9,190 nucleotides of DNA, taken from assembly GCA_030612585.1 (NCBI GenBank), contig JAUWNP010000177.1:1-9190 (forward strand). Direction: 5' to 3'. Every line of letters begins with the position of its first letter. Position 1 is the first letter of the stretch. Source of the DNA: Anaerolineae bacterium (GTDB taxonomy: Bacteria; Chloroflexota; Anaerolineae; B4-G1). The position numbers and the translations under genes are program-made. The notes beneath the pieces were generated by a model that saw only the letters and a list, made by a program, of their open reading frames with translations, was not told the origin of the DNA and did not search any database. Positions 1 to 6,142 of the stretch are shown here, piece after piece.

Positions 1-10
1 CTCTTTCCCT

Positions 11-1585
11 TTACGATTGTATGCCTTTGTCCCCGTCTCCTTGTCTCCCTGTCTCCTCGTCTCCCTGTCGCCTTGTCTCCCCGTCTCCTCTCTGCCCGGC
101 CATCATCAAGCCGATGGTTTCCTGATCTGGCTCTTCAAACATCCCCATGATCTCCCCTTCGTAGATTACGGCTATCCGGTCGCTGAGGGAGAACAGTTCC
201 TCCAACTCTTCTGAGATCAATAGGATGGCCGCGCCCGCCTGTCGCTGCGCCAGGAGCAGGCGACGCACCCCTTCGATAGCGCCGACATCTAGCCCGCGGG
301 TGGGTTGGACGGCCAGGATCACGCTCGGCTGGCCGGAGATCTCCCGCGCCAGGATGACGCGCTGCAGGTTGCCCCCGGAGAGCAGCCGGGCCTGGGTGTC
401 AATGGAGGGGGCCATGATTTCATAGTCGTCTTTGAGGATATTGGCATGCTCGCGGGCAGTCTGTCCATCAATGGCCCACCCCTTGCCAATGGGTGGGTGA
501 CGGTAGGCTTTCATGATGAGATTATCAGCGATGCTCAGATTGGGAGATGAACCTACGCCGGTGCGATCCATAGGGATGTGGGCCACGTTGGCTTCGATGG
601 CGGCTTTGGGTGGTTGATTGCTGACAGTTTGGCCGCCGACGGTCACCAGCCCGGACGTGCACTCGCGCAGCCCGCTGATCACCTCGGCCAGTTCCGATTG
701 CCCGTTGCCGGCCACTCCTGCTATCCCCAGAATCTCACCGGAGCGGATCTGGAACGACACCCCTTTGAGCGCGGGAAGCCCTTTGTCGTTCTCCGCGCTA
801 ACGTTCTCGACGGAGAGGAGCACTTTGCCGGGTTCGCACGGCTCTCTGGTCACAGTGAAGATGACTTTGCGCCCGACCATCAGTTCGGCCAACTGTGTCT
901 GGTTGGTTGACCGGGTTTCCAAAGGCTCGGCCGCCAAACACCCCTTGCGCAGCACAGAGATGCGGTCGGAAATGGTCATCACTTCGTGCAGTTTGTGGCT
1001 GATAAAGACGATGGATTTCCCCTCGTCCGTCATCGCGTGCAGCGTTTCAAAGAGGTCATCAACCTCCTGCGGAGCCAGGACGGCCGTTGGCTCGTCCATG
1101 ATAAGCACATCCGCATCCCGGTATAGCATCTTGAGAATCTCCACCCGCTGCTGCTCGCCGACCGAGAGTTGCCAGATTTTGGCATCCGGGGCCACTCTGA
1201 GACCGAACCGCTCCTCTAACGCTGCAATCCGTTCGTCGTATTCGGGCAGTCGCATCAAAAAACGAGGCTCGTCGAGTCCCAGCAGGATGTTTTCCGTGAC
1301 CGTCAGCGAGGGGACCAGCATGAAATGTTGGTGCACCATGCCAATGCCGTGTTCGATGGCGTCGCGCGGGGAGCGAAAGGAGACAGGTTGCCCGTGAACA
1401 CGAATAGTTCCCTCTTCCTGCCGGTAGAGGCCCGCCAGGACGTTCATCAACGTGCTCTTGCCCGCCCCGTTCTCCCCCAGCAGCGCGTGGATCTCTCCAG
1501 GGCGCAGATCGAAGTTTACCCGATCATTGGCCAGCACGCCGGGGAAACGTTTGACGATTTCCTGCATCTCGACTGCGTTGACCAT
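11..1585 (-). CDS. ABC transporter ATP-binding protein of a BMP-type (nucleoside/purine-like) importer
   Basis: This is a cytoplasmic ATPase with two nucleotide-binding domains in one chain (524 aa), as in RbsA, MglA and the YufO/NupB-type proteins that serve BMP importers. Domain 1 has Walker A GENGAGKST (37-45), signature LSVGEQQR (140-147), Walker B DVLIMDE (159-165) and switch His197. Domain 2 starts near residue 256. It has the degenerate Walker A GVAGNGQSE (290-298), a signature SGGNLQR and an altered Walker B ending QPTRGLD, all normal for this family. ATG at 1585 is preferred over an upstream in-frame start at 1633, because AAGGAGA lies just before it (1591-1597) and the extra 16 residues overlap a hairpin. 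The substrate-binding protein gene lies 71 bases upstream. Permease genes are expected downstream, outside the window. The last 28 residues (GQRGDGETRR and on) are a low-complexity tail encoded by a DNA repeat, not part of the fold. The substrate is inferred only from the BMP partner. Confidence 0.93.
   Translation of the reverse strand: MVNAVEMQEIVKRFPGVLANDRVNFDLRPGEIHALLGENGAGKSTLMNVLAGLYRQEEGTIRVHGQPVSFRSPRDAIEHGIGMVHQHFMLVPSLTVTENILLGLDEPRFLMRLPEYDERIAALEERFGLRVAPDAKIWQLSVGEQQRVEILKMLYRDADVLIMDEPTAVLAPQEVDDLFETLHAMTDEGKSIVFISHKLHEVMTISDRISVLRKGCLAAEPLETRSTNQTQLAELMVGRKVIFTVTREPCEPGKVLLSVENVSAENDKGLPALKGVSFQIRSGEILGIAGVAGNGQSELAEVISGLRECTSGLVTVGGQTVSNQPPKAAIEANVAHIPMDRTGVGSSPNLSIADNLIMKAYRHPPIGKGWAIDGQTAREHANILKDDYEIMAPSIDTQARLLSGGNLQRVILAREISGQPSVILAVQPTRGLDVGAIEGVRRLLLAQRQAGAAILLISEELEELFSLSDRIAVIYEGEIMGMFEEPDQETIGLMMAGQRGDGETRRQGDEETGRQGDGDKGIQS
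25..98. repeat. Degenerate tandem repeat of a GTCTCC-type unit at the 3' end of the ABC ATPase gene
   Basis: The plus strand reads as repeated gtctcc(c/t)tgtctcc units, with variants such as gtcgcctt and gtccccgt. The repeat is translated, giving the charged tail GDGETRRQGDEETGRQGDGDKG at the C-terminus of the ATPase. The family normally ends near the MMAG motif, so the repeat has probably overrun the original stop codon. Repeats of this kind at gene ends also occur next to both four-helix-bundle genes in this window. Confidence 0.75.
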
Positions 1586-1602
1586 GTCAGTCTCCTTGAA
1601 CA

Positions 1603-1638
1603 GAGCCTTGCGAAGGTATCCCAACCTTCGCAAGGCTC
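1603..1638 (-). repeat. Perfect 15-bp intercistronic hairpin between the BMP lipoprotein and ATPase genes
   Basis: GAGCCTTGCGAAGGT (1603-1617) and ACCTTCGCAAGGCTC (1624-1638) are exact reverse complements with a 6-base loop. The hairpin lies 19 bases after the lipoprotein stop and about 5 bases before the ATPase ribosome-binding site. In the direction of transcription no U-run follows, so it is not a standard intrinsic terminator. It could protect the upstream message 3' end and keep the binding protein more abundant than the ATPase, as known for REP elements after malE. It could also be one copy of a dispersed palindromic repeat. The function is inference. Confidence 0.8.
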
Positions 1639-1656
1639 ATAGTCATTGCCTGGACT

Positions 1657-2913
1657 TTATTCGGGCAGTTCGGCGGTGATGCCCTCGGCCCACCACTTCA
1701 TGCAGTATTCGCAACCCAGATCAAACTCAGGGAATGCGTCCAGGTCAACCTGTTCTAGCGCTTTGCCCTCCGGGACAATCAGATTGCCCTGATTATCGTT
1801 GATGGGGCCGGAGAAAACATCAAAACGGGTGAACTCGCCGGCCAATGTTTGCGCCATCAGGTCCCGTACTTCCTGGATGACCTCAGGGGGCAACTCGGCC
1901 ACACCGGGGGGGAGTTCCTCGCCCTCCATAAAGCCATACAGACCCAGGCCACCGGTATCGGCGTCAAAGTAGTGCCAACCCGGCGTATACGTGCCGTCAA
2001 TGACACCCTGGGCGATTTCGGCATAGATCGGGCCCCAGACCCAGTAGGGTGCGGTCAGGCAGGCATCCACCTTGCAGGAACCATACCAGTCGTAGGTCAC
2101 ACCCCACTTGCCCTTTTCCTGGGCCACGTCGGCCCCGGCCGGCGTATCGGCCCCGGTGAAGACGACCTGCGCCCCGGCGTCAAAGAGGGAAGCGGCCGCA
2201 TCTTTCTCGATGATGGGGTCGTGCCAGGTGTTGATCCAGCGCACGTCCATCGTACATTCGGGGCAGGTCTTTCTCATGCCTAATGCGATGGCGTTGCCCA
2301 GCCGGATCTCTTCGGGGATGGGGAAGGTGGCCATGTAGCCCAACTTGGGATTTCCATCCATCTTGGCACGCGCTCCGGCCAACATCCCGGCCAGGTACTT
2401 CATGTTTTCCATAGCGCCCATCAGGTTGCCAAAGTTCTCCCCGTTCGACTTGATGCCGGTGAGGTGAATGTACATGATGTTGGGGAACTCCTCGGCCACG
2501 ATCTCCATCGGATCCATGTAGCCAAAGGATGTGCCGAAGATGAGGTCGAAGCCCTTGCGGGAGAGGCTGCGGAAGACCTGCTCGGACTCGGAGCCTTCGG
2601 GCACGTTTTCGATGTAGGCTATGTGGACATCGGGCACGTTTTCCGCAACGTACTCCAGTCCTTCGTAGTGGGCCTGGCTCCAGCCACCATCATCGTGGGG
2701 GCCAATGAGCACCATAGCCACGTTGAACTTGCCATCTACGGTCGCCGGAACAGCGAATCCACCCTCTTCCTCAGCCGGTTCCTCGGCGGCTGGTTCTTCA
2801 GCCGCTGGCTCTTCAGCGACCGGTTCTTCCGTCGCCGCCGGGCCACAAGCGCTCAGTACCAGAGTCATAATCATCAGGGCGGCTAAAAGCCACCGCACTC
2901 TTTTGGACAACAT
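1657..2913 (-). CDS. BMP-family ABC transporter substrate-binding lipoprotein
   Basis: This 418-aa lipoprotein captures substrate outside the membrane for the ABC importer. The N-terminus has basic residues, a hydrophobic stretch (8-20) and lipobox LSAC with the lipidated Cys at 23. An acidic linker of repeated EEPA units (29-50) follows, tethering the domain. The BMP/Med fold begins near VAMVLIGPHDDGGWSQ. It contains IFGTSFGYMDP, YIHLTGIKSNGENFG and YLAGMLAGA, and further on VVFTGADTPAGADVAQ, all typical of the BMP (PnrA/TmpC) family, whose studied members bind purine nucleosides or related compounds. The start at 2913 has a strong AAGGAGGAG site (2919-2927). Its coding neighbours are carbamate kinase upstream and the cognate ATPase downstream. 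Two CxxC motifs (CPEC in the middle, CEYC at 401-404) and CKVDAC are unusual in a BMP protein and may form disulfides. The exact ligand cannot be read from sequence; a purine or ureide is inferred from context. Confidence 0.93.
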   Translation of the reverse strand: MLSKRVRWLLAALMIMTLVLSACGPAATEEPVAEEPAAEEPAAEEPAEEEGGFAVPATVDGKFNVAMVLIGPHDDGGWSQAHYEGLEYVAENVPDVHIAYIENVPEGSESEQVFRSLSRKGFDLIFGTSFGYMDPMEIVAEEFPNIMYIHLTGIKSNGENFGNLMGAMENMKYLAGMLAGARAKMDGNPKLGYMATFPIPEEIRLGNAIALGMRKTCPECTMDVRWINTWHDPIIEKDAAASLFDAGAQVVFTGADTPAGADVAQEKGKWGVTYDWYGSCKVDACLTAPYWVWGPIYAEIAQGVIDGTYTPGWHYFDADTGGLGLYGFMEGEELPPGVAELPPEVIQEVRDLMAQTLAGEFTRFDVFSGPINDNQGNLIVPEGKALEQVDLDAFPEFDLGCEYCMKWWAEGITAELPE

Positions 2914-3025
2914 CTCTACTCCTCCTTAAATGGTAATAGGTTAACATAGTAGATTCGGACTTCAGGCTGGTTATTGTTCTCGGGGCACCACCTCCTCCGC
3001 GTGAAACGATCCGTGAAACGTGACC

Positions 3026-3076
3026 CGTGAAACGTGATGATTTGGCGATATACACCTCACGTTTTCACGTTTCACG
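3026..3076. repeat. GTGAAACG repeat cluster with a 12-bp inverted pair in the bmp leader
   Basis: GTGAAACG occurs three times on the plus strand (3001-3008, 3013-3020, 3027-3034). It then appears inverted as CGTTTCAC at 3068-3075. The best pairing is CGTGAAACGTGA (3026-3037) with TCACGTTTCACG (3065-3076), 12 bp perfect with a 27-base loop. The cluster fills the space between the probable promoter and the lipoprotein gene, so it would be in the 5' leader of the transcript. It may be only a simple-sequence repeat; a regulatory role is unproven. Confidence 0.7.
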
Positions 3077-3087
3077 CCTCACGCCAT

Positions 3088-3115
3088 AGTATACCACCGT
3101 CCAAATCACTGGCAA
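3088..3115 (-). promoter_or_regulatory. Probable sigma70-type promoter for the bmp transporter genes
   Basis: On the minus strand TTGCCA (3110-3115) is separated by 16 bases from TATACT (3088-3093). An extended TG precedes the -10 box (TGGTATACT). The -35 box lies on the stop codon end of carbamate kinase. The leader to the ATG at 2913 would be about 165 bases. This would let the importer be made separately from the upstream enzymes. The call rests on box matches alone. Confidence 0.45.
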
Positions 3116-4059
3116 ACTATCCAGGTGCCATCTTTGCCATCCAGCGCGTTTGCGATATTAGGTGGGTCGGTGATGAGCGCTTTGCCAGCCGGGTGCGCAT
3201 CCAGGAAAGAGAGCACCGCTTCGATCTTGGGGCCCATACTGCCGGGCTTGAAATGCCCCTCAGCCTGGTACTTCCGAGCCTCGTCAGCCGTCATCTGGTG
3301 CAACCACTGTTGGTCCGGCTGGTTAAAGTTGATGGCTACCTGGGATACGGCGGTAGAAATGAGGAACAGGTCCACCTGGAGTTCCCGCGCCAGCAGACTG
3401 GTCGCCCGGTCCTTGTCAATCACTGCCCGCGTCCCGACCAGGTTCCCGTTCTCGTCTTCGATCACCGGGATGCCGCCGCCACCGACGGCGATGACGATGA
3501 AGCCTTGTTCCACCAGGGTGCGGATGGCCCCCAGTTCAACGATCTTAAGCGGGATGGGGGACGCAATAACGCGCCGCCAGCCCCGTCCAGCGTCCTCAAC
3601 CACGCGCCAGCCATCGGTTTCAAACACACGTGCCTTGTCCTCGGTAGCAAAACCGCCGATCCCCTTGCTGGGGTTCTGGAAGGCAGGATCATCCCGGTCT
3701 ACTACTACTTGAGTCACCACACTGGCAATCGGCCGGTTGATGCCGCGCCGCTTGAACTCGTTGCCCAGCGCCTGGGCGATCATATAGCCAATAGAGCCCT
3801 GGGTGTCCGCGCCAATCAGGTCCAGCGGCGTGGTGTGCACCTCGTGCGCGGCCAGTTCGTTTCGGCGCAGGATAAAGCCCACCTGCGGGCCGTTCCCGTG
3901 GGTGATGACCAGGTCCCAGCCCCGCTCAATCATATCGGCAATATGCTTGCAGGTCTCCTCGACCGCGCGGTATTGAGAAGCCACGTCCTCGTGTTGCTTG
4001 TCCAGAATCAACGAGTTGCCGCCGATGGCGACGACGGCGAGTCTTCGTTTCTCGTTCAT
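3106..4059 (-). CDS. arcC: Carbamate kinase
   Basis: The enzyme transfers the phosphate of carbamoyl phosphate to ADP, giving ATP plus carbamate (which falls to CO2 and ammonia). It is cytoplasmic and from the amino-acid kinase family. The length of 317 aa fits the usual 310 or so. Family motifs are all in place: VVAIGGNSL near the N-terminus, ITHGNGPQVG, SIGYMIAQALGNE, VVTQVVVDRDDPAF, ASPIPLKIVE, VIAVGGGGIPV, RAVIDKDRATSLLA and GSMGPKIEA. ATG at 4059 is chosen because AAGGAGA (4064-4070) precedes it and MNEKRRLAVVAIGGN is the normal family start. The open frame, however, continues upstream without a stop through a four-helix-bundle protein (to 4551), so a 482-residue fusion is possible. Its location behind two carbamoyltransferases points to catabolic use, with ATP made from carbamoyl phosphate, rather than biosynthesis. 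Confidence 0.95.
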   Translation of the reverse strand: MNEKRRLAVVAIGGNSLILDKQHEDVASQYRAVEETCKHIADMIERGWDLVITHGNGPQVGFILRRNELAAHEVHTTPLDLIGADTQGSIGYMIAQALGNEFKRRGINRPIASVVTQVVVDRDDPAFQNPSKGIGGFATEDKARVFETDGWRVVEDAGRGWRRVIASPIPLKIVELGAIRTLVEQGFIVIAVGGGGIPVIEDENGNLVGTRAVIDKDRATSLLARELQVDLFLISTAVSQVAINFNQPDQQWLHQMTADEARKYQAEGHFKPGSMGPKIEAVLSFLDAHPAGKALITDPPNIANALDGKDGTWIVCQ

Positions 4060-4551
4060 ATCATCTCCTTGTGCTTGGAAATTTGGGATTGGGGAATTTG
4101 GGAATTGGGGAGGCTCTTGGCCGGGAGTGGTTTCGTAGACTAGGTTGGGTTCTTGGATGTGCTTTTCTCCAAAGGTCTGCGCACCTTGCTTTTGGTTGCG
4201 GATGTAGTTGATGTAGGCGTTGAGAGAAGCGCCGGCTTCGGCCGTTGTTTGACGTGCCCAGGCCAGTTGCTCATCGCCCACATAGCCAACGACGTGCGCG
4301 GCAACGAAGCCACTCAAGGTTTCAAACAACGACCCCCGCGCGTAGTAGAAAAAGCGCAGCTTATCCAGAAAGTGATAACGACCATACCCTTCCGCAATGT
4401 TCAACACAGTGCTAAGCGCCGCCCGACGCAGTTGAGAAGCCAGGTTATACCTCTCATACTTCGGCAGTTGTTCCGCCAGCCGATAAGCTGCCTTCAACAA
4501 CCTCATCGCCGCCTGATAAAACCTCAACTCCTCAAACCGAGCCTCGTCCAT
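4060..4551 (-). CDS. Four-helix-bundle protein FHB1 (23S rRNA intervening-sequence-protein family), open into arcC
   Basis: FHB1 is a small helical protein of the IVP/'four helix bundle' family. Members were first seen in ORFs inside 23S rRNA intervening sequences; their cellular function is not established. Seen here are FEELRFYQAAMRLL (6-19), ERYNLASQLRRAA (33-45), NIAEGYGR (51-58), LDKLRFFYYARGSLFET (62-78) and a last helix around 109-122. ATG at 4551 is taken as start; an in-frame TTG lies at 4563. Upstream is only GGGATTGGG repeat, so the ribosome site is poor. There is no stop before the carbamate kinase ATG at 4059. The tail (QEPPQFPNSPIPNFQAQ) is translated repeat DNA. The segment is bracketed by complementary GGGGAATT-type repeats and is paralogous to FHB2 at 5639-6037. 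It breaks the operon between the second carbamoyltransferase and carbamate kinase. It is given as a separate CDS, although translation may run through to 3106. Confidence 0.8.
4078..4111. repeat. Left (3'-side) inverted repeat array of the FHB1 element
   Basis: The plus strand carries ggaaatttgggattgggg followed by aatttgggaattgggg. The 12 bases GGGAATTGGGGA (4100-4111) are the exact reverse complement of 4579-4590 on the other side of FHB1, and the pairing extends imperfectly through GGAATTTG. It lies between the FHB1 domain and the carbamate kinase ribosome-binding site. Confidence 0.75.
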
Positions 4552-4602
4552 CCCAATCCCCAATCCCCAATCCCTAATTCCCCAATTCCCTACAAATTCC
4601 CC
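4552..4602. repeat. Right (5'-side) inverted repeat array of the FHB1 element
   Basis: The plus strand carries tandem CCCAATC units and then TCCCCAATTCCC (4579-4590), complementary to the array at 4078-4111. The array starts immediately upstream of the FHB1 ATG. It includes the stop codon of the preceding carbamoyltransferase (4590-4592) and its last three codons (GNL), so the repeat has overrun the end of that gene. Confidence 0.75.
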
Positions 4603-5627
4603 ATCGTCAGCGCCATCACTGCCTTCTGCACGTGCAGCCGGTTCTCGGCAATATCATAAACAGCACTGCGCGGGCCGCTGGCAACCTCATCTGTCACCTC
4701 GCTGCCTCGGTCAACCGGCATTGGGTGGGTGAAGATGGCGTTGTCGGTCTTGGTCATCCGTTCGGCAGTCGTCGTCCAGCCTGTGTAGGCCATCGCCTTC
4801 TCGATCTCCGCTTGCTTCTGAAGAACGCCGTCTTTGTAGGCCTCCGTGGTGACCCAGTTGCGGGAGTAGACGATGTGCGCGCCCTCATAGCCGCTGTCAG
4901 GGTCGTGAACGACTTCAAAATCGGTGCCGCTAGTGGCACAGTTCTGCCTCGTCCACTCGATGACCTCCGGGTCGAGGTCATATCCCTCCGGGCGGGCCAT
5001 CGTGACGTGCATACCAAGGCGAGAGGCGATGAGGAGTGCGGCCTGCACCGAGCACCATGAGCGGGCCAGCGCACCGGAGCCCCAACTAAGCAGGAACTTC
5101 TTGCCTCGTAGGGCGTCGTAGTTCGGGCAACCGGGCCCCTCGCCATACCACTCAGCCCAGCCCATCACGTCGGCCAGGGCCTGACAAGGATGGAACCGGT
5201 CGTCGGCCATGTTGATGATGGGCACGTCGGACCACCTGGCGTACTCCAGCAGCATCTCGTCGCCAGCGCCGTAGTAGGGGACTTTGTCCTCGAGGATGCG
5301 GATGCCGATGCCGGCCACGTAGCGGGCCATCACCTGAGCAGCGTCCTCGATAGTCTCCCCAGCCTTTTTCTGTGTCTTGAAACGGCCCGCCGAGGGCGTC
5401 ATGAACTGAGCATGGCCGCCCAGTTCGGTGGCCGCCGCCTCGAACGAGAGGCGGGTACGCACCGAGGGGTTGTAGAAGAACATCAGGAAGGTCTTGTATT
5501 TCAGGATGTTCGTCCAGCGGTCGGAGAAGCGATCACGTTTCATCTTGGCCGCCAGTTCCAGCGCTTCCATCAATTCTTCGACCTTCCAGTCTTGGGTACT
5601 TATGAAATCACGTCCGTAAAGATCCAT
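4590..5627 (-). CDS. Divergent carbamoyltransferase (AOTCase/YgeW-like superfamily) without the usual catalytic Cys
   Basis: This 345-aa member of the aspartate/ornithine carbamoyltransferase superfamily moves a carbamoyl group between carbamoyl phosphate and an amine. The phosphate-binding motif is SVRTR (55-59), and the carbamoyl-phosphate motif HPCQ (146-149) is intact. The C-terminal helix ENRLHVQKAVMAL is typical of N-acetylornithine-type (knotted) enzymes. The motif that is normally HCLP is HPMP here (301-304), so the conserved Cys is gone. The region matching the proline-rich loop of YgeW (AYSPS..KP..VPQ) reads SWGSGALARSWCSVQ (181-195) and has lost its prolines. These changes suggest a different amine substrate than its neighbour at 6140-7186, to which it is clearly paralogous. 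ATG at 5627 has AAGGAGA at 5634-5640, overlapped by the FHB2 stop codon. Substrate unknown; a ureido acid from purine breakdown is inferred. Ornithine biosynthetic function looks unlikely. Confidence 0.85.
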   Translation of the reverse strand: MDLYGRDFISTQDWKVEELMEALELAAKMKRDRFSDRWTNILKYKTFLMFFYNPSVRTRLSFEAAATELGGHAQFMTPSAGRFKTQKKAGETIEDAAQVMARYVAGIGIRILEDKVPYYGAGDEMLLEYARWSDVPIINMADDRFHPCQALADVMGWAEWYGEGPGCPNYDALRGKKFLLSWGSGALARSWCSVQAALLIASRLGMHVTMARPEGYDLDPEVIEWTRQNCATSGTDFEVVHDPDSGYEGAHIVYSRNWVTTEAYKDGVLQKQAEIEKAMAYTGWTTTAERMTKTDNAIFTHPMPVDRGSEVTDEVASGPRSAVYDIAENRLHVQKAVMALTMGNL

Positions 5628-5638
5628 TGGGGGTCTCC

Positions 5639-6037
5639 TTATTCGGGATTCGTAAATTCGGGAAGCGTAGATTCGGGATTCGGGGGCTCGGGAGTGGGAC
5701 GGATGATGTATTCAGTCCTTGGTTCCTGTAGTACACGTTCGCCATATTCCTTGTGGCCCTGGCGCTGCCGATGGACGAAGCGAATGTAGCCGCTCAGCGT
5801 CTCGTCGAGGGAGCCACGGACGATGTAGAAAAAGCGCAGTTTATCCAAGTAGTGATAGCGTCCGTATCCTTCGGCGATGTTCAAGGTCACGCTAGTAGCC
5901 GCACGCCGCATCTGGTCAGCCAGGTTGTACCGCTCAACAGTCGGCAGGCGGTTTGCCACCTTGTACGCCTCTTTGAGCACTTGCAGCGCCAGTTGGTAGC
6001 AGTCGAGGTCCTCAAACCCACGTTGTTGTTTGGCCAC
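5639..6037 (-). CDS. Four-helix-bundle protein FHB2, shortened paralog of FHB1
   Basis: This 132-aa protein of the same IVP/four-helix-bundle family as FHB1 is similar over residues 8-84: FEDLDCYQLALQVLK, ERYNLADQMRRAA, NIAEGYGRYHYLDKLRFFY, RGSLDETLSGYI. It then jumps straight to RQRQGHKEYGERVLQEP, which in FHB1 comes 31 residues later. One helix-length of the fold is thus missing. The start is GTG at 6037, with GGGGGAGA close upstream. An ATG at 6041 is in another frame and stops quickly. The tail (PNPESTLPEFTNPE) is translated repeat DNA. The TAA stop overlaps the ribosome-binding site of the next gene, which would permit translational coupling. The gene sits exactly between the two carbamoyltransferase genes and is framed by ATTCG-rich inverted repeats. 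Function unknown; a possible remnant of a mobile intervening sequence. Confidence 0.8.
   Translation of the reverse strand: MAKQQRGFEDLDCYQLALQVLKEAYKVANRLPTVERYNLADQMRRAATSVTLNIAEGYGRYHYLDKLRFFYIVRGSLDETLSGYIRFVHRQRQGHKEYGERVLQEPRTEYIIRPTPEPPNPESTLPEFTNPE
5641..5686. repeat. Left (3'-side) repeat array of the FHB2 element
   Basis: This array is made of ATTCGGG/ATTCGTAAATTCG units. GATTCGTAAATTCG (5647-5660) and CGTAGATTCGGG (5666-5677) are exact reverse complements of 6119-6132 and 6101-6112 respectively, in matching order. The two arrays could therefore pair and place FHB2 in the loop. The array is translated as the FHB2 C-terminal tail. Confidence 0.8.
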
Positions 6038-6055
6038 GCATCTCCCCCGGTGTCC

Positions 6056-6142
6056 GGTATTCGTAGATTCGGTATTCGTAAATTCGGATTCACAGGAACA
6101 CCCGAATCTACGAACCTACGAATTTACGAATCTACGAACCTA
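6056..6142. repeat. Right (5'-side) repeat array of the FHB2 element, itself palindromic
   Basis: The first half carries TTCGTAGATTCGG (6060-6072) and ATTCGTAAATTCG (6074-6086). The second half carries their complements, CCGAATCTACGAA (6102-6114) and CGAATTTACGAAT (6119-6131). The array can fold on itself or pair with the array at 5641-5686, giving alternative structures. It includes the stop codon of the YgeW-type gene (6140-6142). Apart from these repeats the roughly 100 bases before FHB2 hold nothing else recognisable. Confidence 0.8.

Noticed and set aside
618..1397. Long plus-strand open frame (259 codons) across the ATPase gene
   Set aside because: It is antisense to a gene with complete ABC motifs, and its translation is Ser/Arg/Thr-rich without any domain. 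It looks like a shadow of the high-G+C coding strand.
1586..1633. Upstream in-frame start adding 16 residues to the ATPase
   Set aside because: The extension lies over the perfect hairpin and the ribosome-binding site of the ATG at 1585, and the family normally begins near that ATG.
2980..3000. Possible five-codon leader peptide (GTG start after GGAGGAGG) upstream of bmp
   Set aside because: It is too short, and no regulatory codon run is present. Purine-rich stretches like this arise by chance in the repeat-rich leader.
2813..3055. Small minus-strand frame (80 codons) in the bmp leader
   Set aside because: It overlaps the start of the lipoprotein gene in another frame and is mostly translated repeat. 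No family resemblance.
4078..4111. Repeat arrays around the FHB genes as a CRISPR
   Set aside because: Units are 7 to 15 bases, uneven and directly adjoining, with no unique spacers of constant size and no cas genes.
3034..4143. Plus-strand open frame of 369 codons over carbamate kinase
   Set aside because: It lies opposite clear carbamate kinase motifs and starts in the GTGAAACG repeats. It has no recognisable domain or ribosome site.
4590..5627. Arginine-biosynthetic ornithine carbamoyltransferase (argF)
   Set aside because: The ornithine/Cys motif HCLP is altered to HPMP, the C-terminus is of the N-acetylornithine/YgeW type, and no arginine genes are nearby. The context is catabolic.
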